This document shows positions 9,176 through 17,313 of a stretch of DNA of 64,000 nucleotides, one piece after another. Position numbers and translations under genes: made by a program. Positions within the stretch are counted from its first letter, which is position 1, and each line of letters begins with the position of its first letter. The stretch is from the NCBI GenBank assembly GCA_017307375.1, contig JAFKFH010000003.1, positions 1-64,000 on the forward strand. The letters are read 5' to 3'. The notes beneath the pieces were generated by a model. The model saw nothing but the letters and a program-made list of their open reading frames with translations, was not told where the DNA came from and made no database searches. The stretch is from Alphaproteobacteria bacterium (GTDB lineage: Bacteria; Pseudomonadota; Alphaproteobacteria; Ferrovibrionales; Ferrovibrionaceae).

Positions 9176-10243
9176 GTGATCGTGCTGGGCCTGGAATCGA
9201 GCTGCGACGAGACCGCCGCGGCGATCGTGCGCGACGCCTCCGCCCCCGGCGAGCGGATCCTGGCCGACCTCGTGCTGTCGCAGCTTGACGACCACGCGCC
9301 CTATGGCGGCGTGGTCCCGGAAATCGCGGCGCGCGCCCATCTCGACCATCTCGACCGGCTGGTCGCCGGCGCACTGGATCGCGCCGGACTGACCCTGGCA
9401 CAGGTCGACGCGATCGCGGTGACGGCCGGCCCCGGGCTGATCGGCGGGTTGCTGGTCGGGTTGAACATGGCGCAGGGCCTGGCCCGCGGGGCCGGCAAGC
9501 CGCTGATCGCCGTCAATCATCTCGAGGGCCACGCCCTGACGGCGCGACTGGTCGCCGACGTCGACTTTCCCTTCCTGCTGCTGCTGGTTTCGGGCGGTCA
9601 CTGCCAGCTTGTCGCGGTCGAGGGTCTCGGGCGGTATCGCCGGCTCGGCACCACCATCGACGATGCGGTCGGCGAAGCCTTCGACAAGGTCGCCAAGCTG
9701 CTCGGCCTTTCCTACCCCGGCGGACCGGCCGTCGAGCGCGCCGCGGCGTCGGGCGATGCCACGCGCTTTCCCCTGCCCCGCCCGATGATCGGCCGGCCGG
9801 GCTGCGACTTTTCGTTCTCCGGCCTGAAGACCGCGGTCCGCCAGCTGGTCGACCGGCTCGGCCGCGACCGCGACGACCAGGCCACCGCCGATATCGCGGC
9901 AAGCTTCCAGGATACGGTGGCCCGCGTGCTGGCCGACCGGGTCGGGCATGCGCTGGACTGGTTCGCCGCGCATCATCCGGGCGGACGTCATCTCGTCGTG
10001 GCCGGCGGGGTCGCGGCCAACCGCGCCATCGGCCGTCGGCTCGAGGCGCTGACCGCCGCGCGCGGCATCTCGACCATCCTGCCGCCGCGGCAGCTCTGCA
10101 CCGACAATGCCGCGATGATCGCCTGGGCCGGCCTGGAACGGGCGCGCGCCGGGCTGATCGACCCCGGCCCGGCGGCGGCGCGGGCGCGCTGGCCGCTCGA
10201 TCCCGGCGCCGAACCGAAACCCTATGCGGGAGTGAAGGCATGA
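9176..10243 (+). CDS. tsaD: tRNA N6-threonylcarbamoyladenosine transferase TsaD
   Basis: A 355-residue essential enzyme that transfers threonylcarbamoyl to A37 of ANN-decoding tRNAs, working with TsaB and TsaE. It starts [14 protein letters not shown] and contains the metal-binding histidine motif ([11 protein letters not shown]) and [13 protein letters not shown]. The phosphate-binding loops lie around [12 protein letters not shown] and [11 protein letters not shown], and the C-terminal [12 protein letters not shown] is present. A GTG start at 9176 follows AGAGG. The hemC/tsaD divergence is common in alphaproteobacteria. Its stop overlaps the next start. Confidence 0.96.
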   Translation: MIVLGLESSCDETAAAIVRDASAPGERILADLVLSQLDDHAPYGGVVPEIAARAHLDHLDRLVAGALDRAGLTLAQVDAIAVTAGPGLIGGLLVGLNMAQGLARGAGKPLIAVNHLEGHALTARLVADVDFPFLLLLVSGGHCQLVAVEGLGRYRRLGTTIDDAVGEAFDKVAKLLGLSYPGGPAVERAAASGDATRFPLPRPMIGRPGCDFSFSGLKTAVRQLVDRLGRDRDDQATADIAASFQDTVARVLADRVGHALDWFAAHHPGGRHLVVAGGVAANRAIGRRLEALTAARGISTILPPRQLCTDNAAMIAWAGLERARAGLIDPGPAAARARWPLDPGAEPKPYAGVKA

Positions 10244-10878
10244 AGGCCACCATCGCCGATGTCGGCGTGACGGCATGTTTTGCGACGCCGGTGATCGCGG
10301 CGCAGCTGGCCGAGGCGGCGAAGCTGAACGAACAGCTGGCCCGCACCATCCTGCAGCGCGAGGGCGCGACCAAGGGGACCGAGCATTCCAATCTCGGCGG
10401 CTGGCAGTCGAGCTGGGATTTCCAGGACTGGGGCGGACCGGCGGTCAAGGCGGTGCTCGACGCCGCCAGGCAGCTCGCCAATCGCTATACCGCCGACCGC
10501 CAGGGACGGCCGGTACAGGTCGACTGGAAGGTCAACTGCTGGGCCAACGTCAACCGGTCCGGCCATGCCAATGTCGTCCACACCCATCCCGGCTGCTACT
10601 GGTCGGGCAGCTATTACGTGGATGACGGCGGGGTCGGCGCCGATCCGCGGCTGGGCGGCGAATTCGAGATGCAGGATCCGCGCGGCGTCGGCCCGGCGAT
10701 GTATGCGCCGAGCCTGGCCTATGCCCTGCCCGGCATGCTGTCGGTCGGCGCGTCCGAAACCATTCCGCCGAAAGCCGGCATGATGATCATGTTCCCGCCC
10801 TGGTTGCCGCACGGGGTCCTGCCTTATCGCGGGAACCGCACCCGGATCTCGATCGCCTTCAATCTCAGCGTCTACTGA
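10240..10878 (+). CDS. 2OG-Fe(II) oxygenase family protein (TIGR02466 type)
   Basis: A 212-residue predicted non-heme iron, 2-oxoglutarate-dependent dioxygenase. The double-stranded beta-helix core includes [19 protein letters not shown], carrying candidate iron ligands. A second histidine lies in [15 protein letters not shown], followed by the family ending [11 protein letters not shown] with Arg for 2OG binding. The substrate is unknown. Its ATG overlaps the tsaD stop (ATGA), so expression should be coupled to the tRNA-modifying enzyme, although a functional link is only inferred. Confidence 0.82.
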   Translation: MKATIADVGVTACFATPVIAAQLAEAAKLNEQLARTILQREGATKGTEHSNLGGWQSSWDFQDWGGPAVKAVLDAARQLANRYTADRQGRPVQVDWKVNCWANVNRSGHANVVHTHPGCYWSGSYYVDDGGVGADPRLGGEFEMQDPRGVGPAMYAPSLAYALPGMLSVGASETIPPKAGMMIMFPPWLPHGVLPYRGNRTRISIAFNLSVY

Positions 10879-11027
10879 TCGCCTCGGAGGCGGCGGCAAA
10901 ACCCGCAGCTGGCGGTCCTACGTTATTTTACAACCCTTCGACAAACGGAGGCATGGCCGAAGGCTATAAGAATCGGGCCGCGCTACGGGCCTTCCGCACG
11001 TAATGCGTGCGCGATGGAGGGTTCGCC

Positions 11028-11609
11028 ATGATGGAGCAGATGCAGGCCGACACGATCGCCCGACAGCCGGCGATCGGCACCGCACAGCCCGCCCGCTTCT
11101 TCGACGACGGCATCAGCTGGCCCGAACTGCACCGCCTCGCCGCGCTTTGGCAGGCCAAGCGGCGCGGCCGGTTCATGCCGGCCCGCAGCGATTTCGACCC
11201 CCTGGAGCTGAAGCCCTGGCTGGGCTGGCTGTCGCTGATCCGGGTCGTCGACGGCGGGGCCGATTTCGTCTTTGCCGTCTACGGCACCAGCATCGCCTGG
11301 AATTCGGGCCAGGAACTGCAAGGCAAGACCACCGATGCGCTGCCGGCGGCGTTGCGCCTGCCCATCGAAGAATCCTACCGGCTGGTCTGCCATCTGCGCC
11401 GCCCGCTGTTCTCGGCCATCATCGTGCGCGCCGACGGCGGCCGGCGGGTGGTGATGGAGCGGGCGATCCTGCCGCTCTCCTGCGACGGGCAGACCGTCGA
11501 CCGGCTGCTGGTCGGTCTCGGCCGGCACGAGATCGACGACGACGATGTCGCCGGCTACCGCCGCAGCCTGCAGGGCTGCGACGTCACCGTCGCGCTGGTC
11601 GATCCCTGA
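11028..11609 (+). CDS. PAS-domain protein (PAS_5 / DUF1150-like family)
   Basis: A 193-residue cytosolic protein resembling the alphaproteobacterial PAS_5 family. Supporting features are the W-rich opening (WPELHRLAALWQAKRRGRFM) and a core with FDPLELKPWLGWLSLI, DFVFAVYGTSI and RAILPLSCDG. There is no output domain. These proteins are thought to be stand-alone sensors, but no function is assigned. The ATG at 11028 lies 8 bases after GGAGGG; a second ATG follows at once. It converges with the minus-strand gene that ends at 11613. Confidence 0.72.
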   Translation: MMEQMQADTIARQPAIGTAQPARFFDDGISWPELHRLAALWQAKRRGRFMPARSDFDPLELKPWLGWLSLIRVVDGGADFVFAVYGTSIAWNSGQELQGKTTDALPAALRLPIEESYRLVCHLRRPLFSAIIVRADGGRRVVMERAILPLSCDGQTVDRLLVGLGRHEIDDDDVAGYRRSLQGCDVTVALVDP

Positions 11610-11612
11610 TCG

Positions 11613-12557
11613 TCAGCGCGCAAGCGTCCGGGCGATCGCCTGATCGGCGTCGGTCGCCACGAAATCGGGCAGCAGCGTGGCCAGCCGGCCAGGCGCGAGC
11701 CTGACGCCGCCATCCCACAGATAGCGCTGCTCGACCAGATCGCGCGCGACCGGATCGGCCAACGCGGCGAGACGCATTTGCCACCATGGACGTCGCCGCA
11801 GCCCGGCACCGGGATGCCCGGCGGCGCGAGCAATATCGCGGGCCAGGGCACTCGCCGCCATGTCCAGGGTGGGGCCGTGCACCACCTGGCTGCCCTGCCA
11901 GTCACGCCCCAGCAGGTCCAGCGCCGCGCATGCCAGATCAGGCAGGAACGACCAGGCCTGCGGCCGAGACGCATCGCCGGGAAACCAGGGGCTGCGGCCG
12001 ACCCGCAGGGCGGCGAACATCCCGGCTGCGGGTCCGCCGGCCATGCCCGGGCCGAAATGCCAGCCGGCCCGCAGGGTCAGCAATCGCGTACCGTCGCCCA
12101 GCCGCGCCATGACCTCGGCCTCGGCGCGGCCACGCCCGCTGACCGGTGCGATCGGCGCGTCCTCGCCGAAGACGTCGGCTCCCGGCCGCCCCAACGGGTG
12201 GACCGATCCCGGCAGGACGACGGGGATCCCGGTCTCGCGTGCCGCCGCGGCAACACACGCCGCGATCGCCGGCAGCACCGCAAGGCGCTCGCCCGGCGCG
12301 ACGTCGATGCCGTGCACGATCGCCGAGGCGCCCTGGGCCGCGCGCAGGACCGAGGCGGCGTCGCGACCGTCGCCAGTGACCCATTCCAGCCCGACCGGGG
12401 CGCCCAGGCGGCCCCGCGCCTCGTGCGCGTTGCGCGCCAGCGCCCGGACCTGGCGCCCACGCGCCAGGGCCTGCGCCAGTACCGCGCCGCCGAAGCCGCC
12501 GGTCGCCCCCAGAATCAGTATCGGTCGATCGCCCATCGCGCCATCAGCCGCCGCCAT
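11613..12557 (-). CDS. NAD(P)-binding NmrA/SDR-like epimerase
   Basis: About 307-314 residues with an N-terminal Rossmann fold (ILILGATGGFGGAVLAQAL), the glycine-rich dinucleotide loop of atypical short-chain dehydrogenases. The middle and C-terminal parts look like NmrA or sugar-nucleotide epimerase relatives (VLPGSVHPLG, RAGWHFGPG). No full YxxxK catalytic pair is evident, so it may be a redox sensor rather than an enzyme. The start could be 12557 or 12536 (MGDRPILIL); neither has a clear ribosome site. Confidence 0.75.
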   Translation of the reverse strand: MAAADGAMGDRPILILGATGGFGGAVLAQALARGRQVRALARNAHEARGRLGAPVGLEWVTGDGRDAASVLRAAQGASAIVHGIDVAPGERLAVLPAIAACVAAAARETGIPVVLPGSVHPLGRPGADVFGEDAPIAPVSGRGRAEAEVMARLGDGTRLLTLRAGWHFGPGMAGGPAAGMFAALRVGRSPWFPGDASRPQAWSFLPDLACAALDLLGRDWQGSQVVHGPTLDMAASALARDIARAAGHPGAGLRRRPWWQMRLAALADPVARDLVEQRYLWDGGVRLAPGRLATLLPDFVATDADQAIARTLAR

Positions 12558-12652
12558 CGGCCGACGTTATAATGCCCCGTCATCGCCCTGTCGCGCCCGC
12601 GAATGGCCGGCTGGGTATTGCGGGGGTTGGCCGGCCGGGTTAAGCACGGGGC

Positions 12653-13642
12653 ATGACCCGACTGGCCATCATCGGCGGCGGCGCCTGGGGTACCGCGCTG
12701 GCCGCCGTCGCCCGCGCCGGCGGCGCCGACACGGTGCTGTGGGCCCGCAATGCGGACGTCGTCGCCGACATCAATACCCGGCACGAAAACCGGCTTTATC
12801 TGCCGGGGGTACCGCTCGACCCGGCGATCGTGGCGACGACGGACATGGCGGCGGTCGCCGACGCCGATCTCGCCCTGCTGGTCTGCCCGGCGCAGAGCCT
12901 GCGCGACGTCGTAACCGCCGGCCGCGCGCATCTGGCCGGCAAACCGCTCGCGATCGCCGCGAAAGGCATCGAGATCGCGACCTCGGCCCTGATGAGCGAC
13001 GTGGTCGCCGACGTGCTGCCCGAGGCGCCGCTGGCCGTGGTTTCCGGCCCGACCTTCGCCGACGAGGTGGCCCGCGGCCTGCCGACCGCGGTCAGCGTCG
13101 CCGCGGCCGACATCGCGGTGGCCCGGCGTTTTGCCGCGGCGCTGGCCCGACCGGCCTTTCGTCCCTACGTTTCCGACGATGTGGTCGGCGTCGAGATCGG
13201 CGGGGCCCTGAAGAACGTCATCGCCATCGCCGCCGGCATCGTGACCGGCCGCGGCCTGGGCGAGAACGCGCGGGCCGCGTTGATTACCCGCGGCGTCGCC
13301 GAAATGGCCCGCTACGGCCGTGCCCGCGGCGCCCGCGCCGAGACGCTGATGGGCCTGTCGGGGCTGGGCGACCTGATCCTCACCTGTTCGTCGGCGCATT
13401 CGCGCAACACCTCGCTCGGCATCGCCCTGGGCGAGGGAAGGCAGCTCGCCGACATCCTGGGCGGGCGACGCACGGTCAGCGAGGGGGTGGCGACCGCGCG
13501 CGCCGTCGCGGCCGAATCGCTGCGCCGCGACCTCGATCTGCCGGTCACCCGCGCCGTCGACCAGATCCTGCACGGCGGCGCCGGCATCGACGAGACCATT
13601 GCCGGGCTGCTGGCCCGGCCGCTGAAACACGAGGGGGAATAG
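12653..13642 (+). CDS. gpsA: NAD(P)-dependent glycerol-3-phosphate dehydrogenase
   Basis: A 329-residue enzyme that reduces dihydroxyacetone phosphate to sn-glycerol-3-phosphate for phospholipid synthesis. It has the Rossmann loop IIGGGAWGTALA, the AKGIEIATSALMSDVV region, SGPTFADEVARGLPTA and the catalytic lysine region GGALKNVIAIAAG. LSGLGDLILTCSSAHSRN follows towards the C-terminus. Length is standard. It is followed 9 bases later by the EVE-domain gene, so the two are probably cotranscribed. Confidence 0.96.
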   Translation: MTRLAIIGGGAWGTALAAVARAGGADTVLWARNADVVADINTRHENRLYLPGVPLDPAIVATTDMAAVADADLALLVCPAQSLRDVVTAGRAHLAGKPLAIAAKGIEIATSALMSDVVADVLPEAPLAVVSGPTFADEVARGLPTAVSVAAADIAVARRFAAALARPAFRPYVSDDVVGVEIGGALKNVIAIAAGIVTGRGLGENARAALITRGVAEMARYGRARGARAETLMGLSGLGDLILTCSSAHSRNTSLGIALGEGRQLADILGGRRTVSEGVATARAVAAESLRRDLDLPVTRAVDQILHGGAGIDETIAGLLARPLKHEGE

Positions 13643-13651
13643 GGGAAGACG

Positions 13652-14059
13652 ATGGCTCATTGGCTGATCAAGAGCGAGCCCGAAGCCTGGTCCTGGGACA
13701 TGCAGGTCAAGAAGGGTACCGAATCCTGGAACGGTGTCCGCAACTACCAGGCCGCCAACAACATGAAGGCGATGAAGCTGGGCGAACAGGCCTTCTTCTA
13801 TCATTCGGTGTCGGAGAAACAGATCGTCGGCATCGTCGAGGTCGCCAAGCTCTATTACCCCGACCCGACCGACGAGAGCGGGCGGTTCGGAATGGTCGAC
13901 TTCCGCACGGTCAAGCCGCTGAAAACCCCGGTCACCCTGGCCCAGATCAAGGACGACCCCAGGCTGAACCACCTGCCGCTGATCCGGCAGTCCCGGCTGT
14001 CGGTCATGCCGATCGACGACGCATCGTGGAAATACATCTGCAAGCTGGGCGGCGTCTGA
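13652..14059 (+). CDS. EVE-domain protein
   Basis: A 135-residue protein that is entirely an EVE (PUA-like) domain: HWLIKSEPEAWSW at the N-terminus, WNGVRNYQAANNMKAM, then GIVEVAKLYYPDPT. EVE proteins bind modified nucleobases in DNA or RNA, and alphaproteobacterial single-domain members often neighbour gpsA. A Shine-Dalgarno-like AGGGGAAG precedes the ATG. The Rieske gene starts 2 bases after its stop. Confidence 0.9.
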   Translation: MAHWLIKSEPEAWSWDMQVKKGTESWNGVRNYQAANNMKAMKLGEQAFFYHSVSEKQIVGIVEVAKLYYPDPTDESGRFGMVDFRTVKPLKTPVTLAQIKDDPRLNHLPLIRQSRLSVMPIDDASWKYICKLGGV

Positions 14060-14061
14060 GC

Positions 14062-14424
14062 GTGCTGCCGGCCCGCCACCCGCCGCCGGCCCCCGGCACG
14101 GTGCTGTGCCGGCTGGACGACCTGCCCGATCCGGGCGCCAGGGGCCTGACCTTCGGCGAGGGCCGGCTGGCCTTCGAAATGTTCGTCGTCCGCCGCGGCG
14201 CGCGGGCCTGGGGCTATGTCAACGATTGCCCGCATGCCCATACCACACTCGAATTCATGCCCGACCGTTTCCTCGATTCGGCCGGGCTCGACATCATCTG
14301 TTCGACCCATGGCGCCCGCTTCGCCGTCGAGACCGGGCGTTGCCTGATCGGGCCCTGCAAGGGCCAGGCCCTGACCCCGGTGCCGGTCGCGGTGATCGAC
14401 GGCACGATCACGGTGACGGCATGA
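14062..14424 (+). CDS. Rieske [2Fe-2S] domain protein
   Basis: A 120-residue protein with a single Rieske domain. The cluster ligands are visible as CPH (in VNDCPHAHTTLEF) and CSTH (in IICSTHGARF), separated by about 25 residues. The GRCLIGPCKGQAL segment follows. It is probably a small electron-transfer ferredoxin with an unknown partner. The GTG start at 14062 gives the family-like length; its stop overlaps the ATG of the next gene (ATGA). Confidence 0.87.
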   Translation: MLPARHPPPAPGTVLCRLDDLPDPGARGLTFGEGRLAFEMFVVRRGARAWGYVNDCPHAHTTLEFMPDRFLDSAGLDIICSTHGARFAVETGRCLIGPCKGQALTPVPVAVIDGTITVTA

Positions 14425-15062
14425 CGGCGACGCTGTTCGGCGCGGCCTACAGCGTCTATGTGCGGATCGCCCGGCTTGCCCTGATCGAGAAGGGTGTCGC
14501 CCATGATCTGGTCGAGGTCGACGTCTTCGGCCCGGGCGGCCCGCCGGCCGAGCATGTCGCCCGCCATCCCTTCGGCCGCATCCCGGCCTTCGACCACGAC
14601 GGCTTCATCCTCTACGAGACCGCCGCGATCACCCGCTATGTCGACGAGGCGTTTCCCGGCCCTGCCCTGCTGCCGTCGGGGCCGCAGGCCCGCGCTCGGG
14701 CGGCACAGGTCGTGGCGATGATCGATTCCTACGGCTATCGCCCGCTGGTCTGGGGCCTGTTCGTCGAACGGATCCGCGCGCCGGCACAGGGCCGCCTGCC
14801 CGACGAGGCGGCGATTGCCCAGGCCCTGCCCCAGGCCCGGACCTTTCTTGCCGCCCTGGCGGCGCTGTGCGGCGACGGTCCCTGGCTGGCCGGCAGCGAG
14901 CTGAGCCTCGCCGACCTGCATGCCGCGCCGATCTTTGCCTATTTCACGCTGACGCCGGACGCGGCCGGCCTGCTGGCGCCCCATCCCGGGCTGCGCGCCT
15001 GGTGGCAGGCGATGGCGGCACGGCCGAGCCTGGCTGCGACCCGCTCGCCGCTGGAACCCTGA
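14421..15062 (+). CDS. Glutathione S-transferase family protein
   Basis: A 213-residue GST. The N-terminal thioredoxin-like domain has YSVYVRIARLALIEKG, FGRIPAFDHDGF (cis-Pro) and LYETAAITRYVDE (glutathione contact). The C-terminal helical domain has WLAGSELSLADLHAAPIFAY. The substrate is unknown. It is translationally coupled to the Rieske gene and the last member of the gpsA-EVE-Rieske-GST run. It converges with the outer-membrane protein gene at 15063. Confidence 0.88.
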   Translation: MTATLFGAAYSVYVRIARLALIEKGVAHDLVEVDVFGPGGPPAEHVARHPFGRIPAFDHDGFILYETAAITRYVDEAFPGPALLPSGPQARARAAQVVAMIDSYGYRPLVWGLFVERIRAPAQGRLPDEAAIAQALPQARTFLAALAALCGDGPWLAGSELSLADLHAAPIFAYFTLTPDAAGLLAPHPGLRAWWQAMAARPSLAATRSPLEP

Positions 15063-16229
15063 TCAGAAGCGGATTCGCCAGTTGACCGTGGCGCCGACGG
15101 CGTTCGACCAGTCGCCGGCGACGCGCTGGCGCTTGAAGCCGGCCCCCAGTTCCAGGCCGAAATCGAAGACATGGACGATGCCGGCGGTGAACAGCTGGTC
15201 GCGGCTGGTCCCGCCCGCATTGCCGACGTTCTCGATCGTCCGCGGCGTCATCGCGAGATTGACGATCCACTGCCGGCCGATCCTGGTTTCCAGCATCGCG
15301 GTCAGGAACGCGACGTCCTGATCGTTGCCGTGGTAGCCGCGGAACGCGGCATACTCGACCAGCGGGGTGACGCGCAGGTCGTCGGCCAGGCGGAACTCCT
15401 GGGCCAGGCTGACGATCCAGCCGGATTCGTCGCGGGGATTGTTCTGGCCCGCCTGCTGGAATTCCGCCGACACCATCCAGCTCAGCCCGGGCAGGTCCGG
15501 CACGTGGCCGCCGGTCAGCGACGCCGCCCAGGACCCGAGCCTGCCGGTATTGGACACGCCGCCATAGTCCAGCCGGTTATGGCCGAGGCGCTTGGCCCGC
15601 GGGTCGCCGAATGCCGGCGCGGTGAAGACCGACTGGCTCAGCAACGTCGAATCGGCCATGAAGGCCGACGCCTCGAACGAGACCCGGCCGAAAAGCGCGG
15701 ACGTCGCCGCCAGCCCGCCGCCCAGCCCGATCTTTTCCTTCAGCCGGTAGGCGGCGTTGAAATCCTGGCCGAACAGGATCGGCGCCCGATCCCAGGCGAT
15801 GCCGACGAACGGGTCGAACTTGCCGGCGAAGGCGGTGACGGTATCGTCCTGGTAGCGGGCGAACAGATGCTCGATATAGCCGCCCGTACCGGCGAAGGCG
15901 GTGGACGAGCCCGGGGCGGGACTTTCGACCTGACCCAGCCGGGTCATCAGCTGCAGCGAAAAACGCCGATCGAGAAACAGCGCCGTATTGTTGCGCAGAT
16001 CGGGATAGAGGTTGGCCAGCCGGCCGTCCGGCGCCTGGGATCCGAACGTGTCGATGGCGAAGAATCGCAAGGTGGCGAGATCGACCAGCGTCGGGGCGCC
16101 GCGATATTCCCCGGGCAGCAGGGCAAGGCGCTGATAGGGCGTCTGCTCGAGGAACGGGCTCAAGGCCGCGGCCGGCCCGTTGGCCAGGACCGCGGCAACG
16201 GCGAGGGAAATGGCCGCGACACGTCTCAT
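15063..16229 (-). CDS. Outer-membrane beta-barrel protein of unknown function
   Basis: A 388-residue precursor. The signal peptide is MRRVAAISLAVAAVLANG with a likely cleavage after PAAA. The mature part alternates hydrophobic and polar residues with many aromatics. It ends in VNWRIRF, a terminal phenylalanine typical of BAM-assembled barrels. I do not recognise a specific porin family. It diverges from the ssrA promoter, with only about 30 bases between its start and the ssrA -35 box. Confidence 0.7.
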   Translation of the reverse strand: MRRVAAISLAVAAVLANGPAAALSPFLEQTPYQRLALLPGEYRGAPTLVDLATLRFFAIDTFGSQAPDGRLANLYPDLRNNTALFLDRRFSLQLMTRLGQVESPAPGSSTAFAGTGGYIEHLFARYQDDTVTAFAGKFDPFVGIAWDRAPILFGQDFNAAYRLKEKIGLGGGLAATSALFGRVSFEASAFMADSTLLSQSVFTAPAFGDPRAKRLGHNRLDYGGVSNTGRLGSWAASLTGGHVPDLPGLSWMVSAEFQQAGQNNPRDESGWIVSLAQEFRLADDLRVTPLVEYAAFRGYHGNDQDVAFLTAMLETRIGRQWIVNLAMTPRTIENVGNAGGTSRDQLFTAGIVHVFDFGLELGAGFKRQRVAGDWSNAVGATVNWRIRF

Positions 16230-16262
16230 GCGCCGTCAGACTGCCGGCCGCGTGTGACAGGC

Positions 16263-16291
16263 TTGCGAAAGCGGTCGGCTATCCCTATATC
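16263..16291 (+). promoter_or_regulatory. Sigma70-type promoter of split ssrA
   Basis: TTGCGA at 16263-16268 and TATATC at 16286-16291 are separated by exactly 17 bases. Transcription would start near 16298, just before the acceptor half of the tmRNA gene. The spacing and the position support it as the ssrA promoter. Confidence 0.6.
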
Positions 16292-16297
16292 TCTTGG

Positions 16298-16378
16298 TGC
16301 CGGGCAACCGGCTATGGCGATAAACACCGTATGGAATAAACGTTACGGACCCGGGGGCGGTACCCGGCGCCTCCACCA
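16298..16378 (+). ncRNA. ssrA: Two-piece tmRNA, acceptor RNA (3' half)
   Basis: This is the first-transcribed half of a circularly permuted ssrA. It ends with CGCCTCC (16368-16374), discriminator A and an encoded CCA (16376-16378). CGCCTCC pairs with GGGGGCG, which opens the coding half at 16429. The third pair is G-U, the alanyl-tRNA synthetase identity element. A T-stem, CCGGG/CCCGG, lies at about 16351-16367. The 5' end is inferred from the promoter. The T-loop is not the canonical TTCGA type, as expected for alphaproteobacterial split tmRNAs. Confidence 0.85.
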
Positions 16379-16428
16379 AGAGCCCATGACCCAGGTGTGG
16401 ACCAGGGACGTTCTCGTGGGTTGTTGCT
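16379..16428 (+). other. Intervening segment of permuted ssrA, removed from the precursor
   Basis: Fifty bases lie between the encoded CCA of the acceptor RNA and the GGGGGCG that starts the coding RNA. In permuted tmRNAs this spacer is cut out by tRNA-type processing, leaving two base-paired RNAs. The exact cut sites are inferred from the tRNA-like ends. Confidence 0.75.
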
Positions 16429-16605
16429 GGGGGCGAATCAGGCTCGACGTGCGTGGTAAAGATACGACTTTCGCTCGGCATGGTTCCGCCGTCATCGGGC
16501 CATATCACAAGTGCCAATGATAACACTGAGGCGCTCGCTGTCGCTGCATAAGCGATAAGCGCGGTTCGGGGGGCACCGGGCAACAGAAGCCCCCCACTCA
16601 ATCTC
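16429..16605 (+). ncRNA. ssrA: Two-piece tmRNA, coding RNA (5' half) with tag reading frame
   Basis: It begins GGGGGCGAATCAGGCTCGACG, matching the conserved 5' end of tmRNA. The tag frame runs 16513-16551: resume codon GCC, then N-D-N-T-E-A-L-A-V-A-A and a TAA stop. With the tRNA-borne alanine the peptide is AANDNTEALAVAA, with the AA end read by ClpXP and the AAND part bound by SspB. A GGGGGGC/GCCCCCC hairpin (16568-16574 with 16589-16595) closes the 3' region. The 3' end is approximate. The tag is translated from stalled ribosomes. Confidence 0.85.
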
Positions 16606-16734
16606 CCGACGCCACGGAAAACGCCGGTCCCCCGCCACGATCGTTGCGGGCGCCCTTGCCGTGGCGGCGGGCTTTCGGCCACAATGGCCGCTTAGCTGGC
16701 GTACTGGTTCAAAAGACGGTTAGGGGACGGCTGC

Positions 16735-17259
16735 ATGGCCCGCGACTTCATGGATTACAACAGCATGGTCGAGGACGCGTTGCGTCTGGTCGTGCGCCGC
16801 GCGGTCGAACGGGTGATCGCCGAGGGCCTGCCCGGCAACCATCATTTCTACATTTCGTTCCGCACCGATTTTGCCGGGGTCGACATCCCGGAATACCTCC
16901 ACGCCCGCTATCCCGAGGAAATGACCATCGTGCTGCAGCACCAGTATGGCGGGCTGCACTGCGACGACGAGAAGCTCGGCGTCACGCTGAACTTCAACAA
17001 GGTGCCCGAGCATCTGGTGGTGCCGTTCGCGGCGATCACCGCCTTCGCCGACCCGTCGGTAAATTTCGGCCTGCAGTTCCACGGCACGGCGATGGCCGCC
17101 AACAGCGCCCGGCGCAACGGTCCGGCGGCGGTCAAGCTGCAGGAACAGCAGCCTGCCGCGAAGGCCGAGACCCCGGCCGCACCGTCCGACGGGAGCGACG
17201 GCCCGGCCGAAGGCGGCGCCAAGGTCGTGACCCTCGACGCCTTCCGCAAGAAGCAGTAA
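16735..17259 (+). CDS. sspB: SspB, ClpXP adaptor for ssrA-tagged proteins (alpha type)
   Basis: A 174-residue adaptor that binds the ssrA tag and ClpX and speeds delivery of tagged proteins. The N-terminal domain (residues 1-120) has MVEDALRLVVRRAVERV, HHFYISFRTDFAGVDIP, MTIVLQHQYGGL and FAAITAFADPSVNFGLQF, as in alphaproteobacterial SspB. A disordered Ala/Pro/Glu linker leads to the C-terminal ClpX-binding tail AKVVTLDAFRKKQ. AGGGGA precedes the ATG. It lies directly downstream of ssrA on the same strand, which matches its role. Confidence 0.92.
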   Translation: MARDFMDYNSMVEDALRLVVRRAVERVIAEGLPGNHHFYISFRTDFAGVDIPEYLHARYPEEMTIVLQHQYGGLHCDDEKLGVTLNFNKVPEHLVVPFAAITAFADPSVNFGLQFHGTAMAANSARRNGPAAVKLQEQQPAAKAETPAAPSDGSDGPAEGGAKVVTLDAFRKKQ

Positions 17260-17313
17260 GACGCCGGCGACGCCGCGACCGCTTCACCCAGCCCGACACG
17301 CAAGGGATTGCGC

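Noticed and set aside
11860-14424. Plus-strand open frame of 854 codons
   Set aside because: Most of it is antisense to the NmrA-like gene or out of frame with gpsA and the EVE gene. Only its last 120 codons, the Rieske protein, are real.
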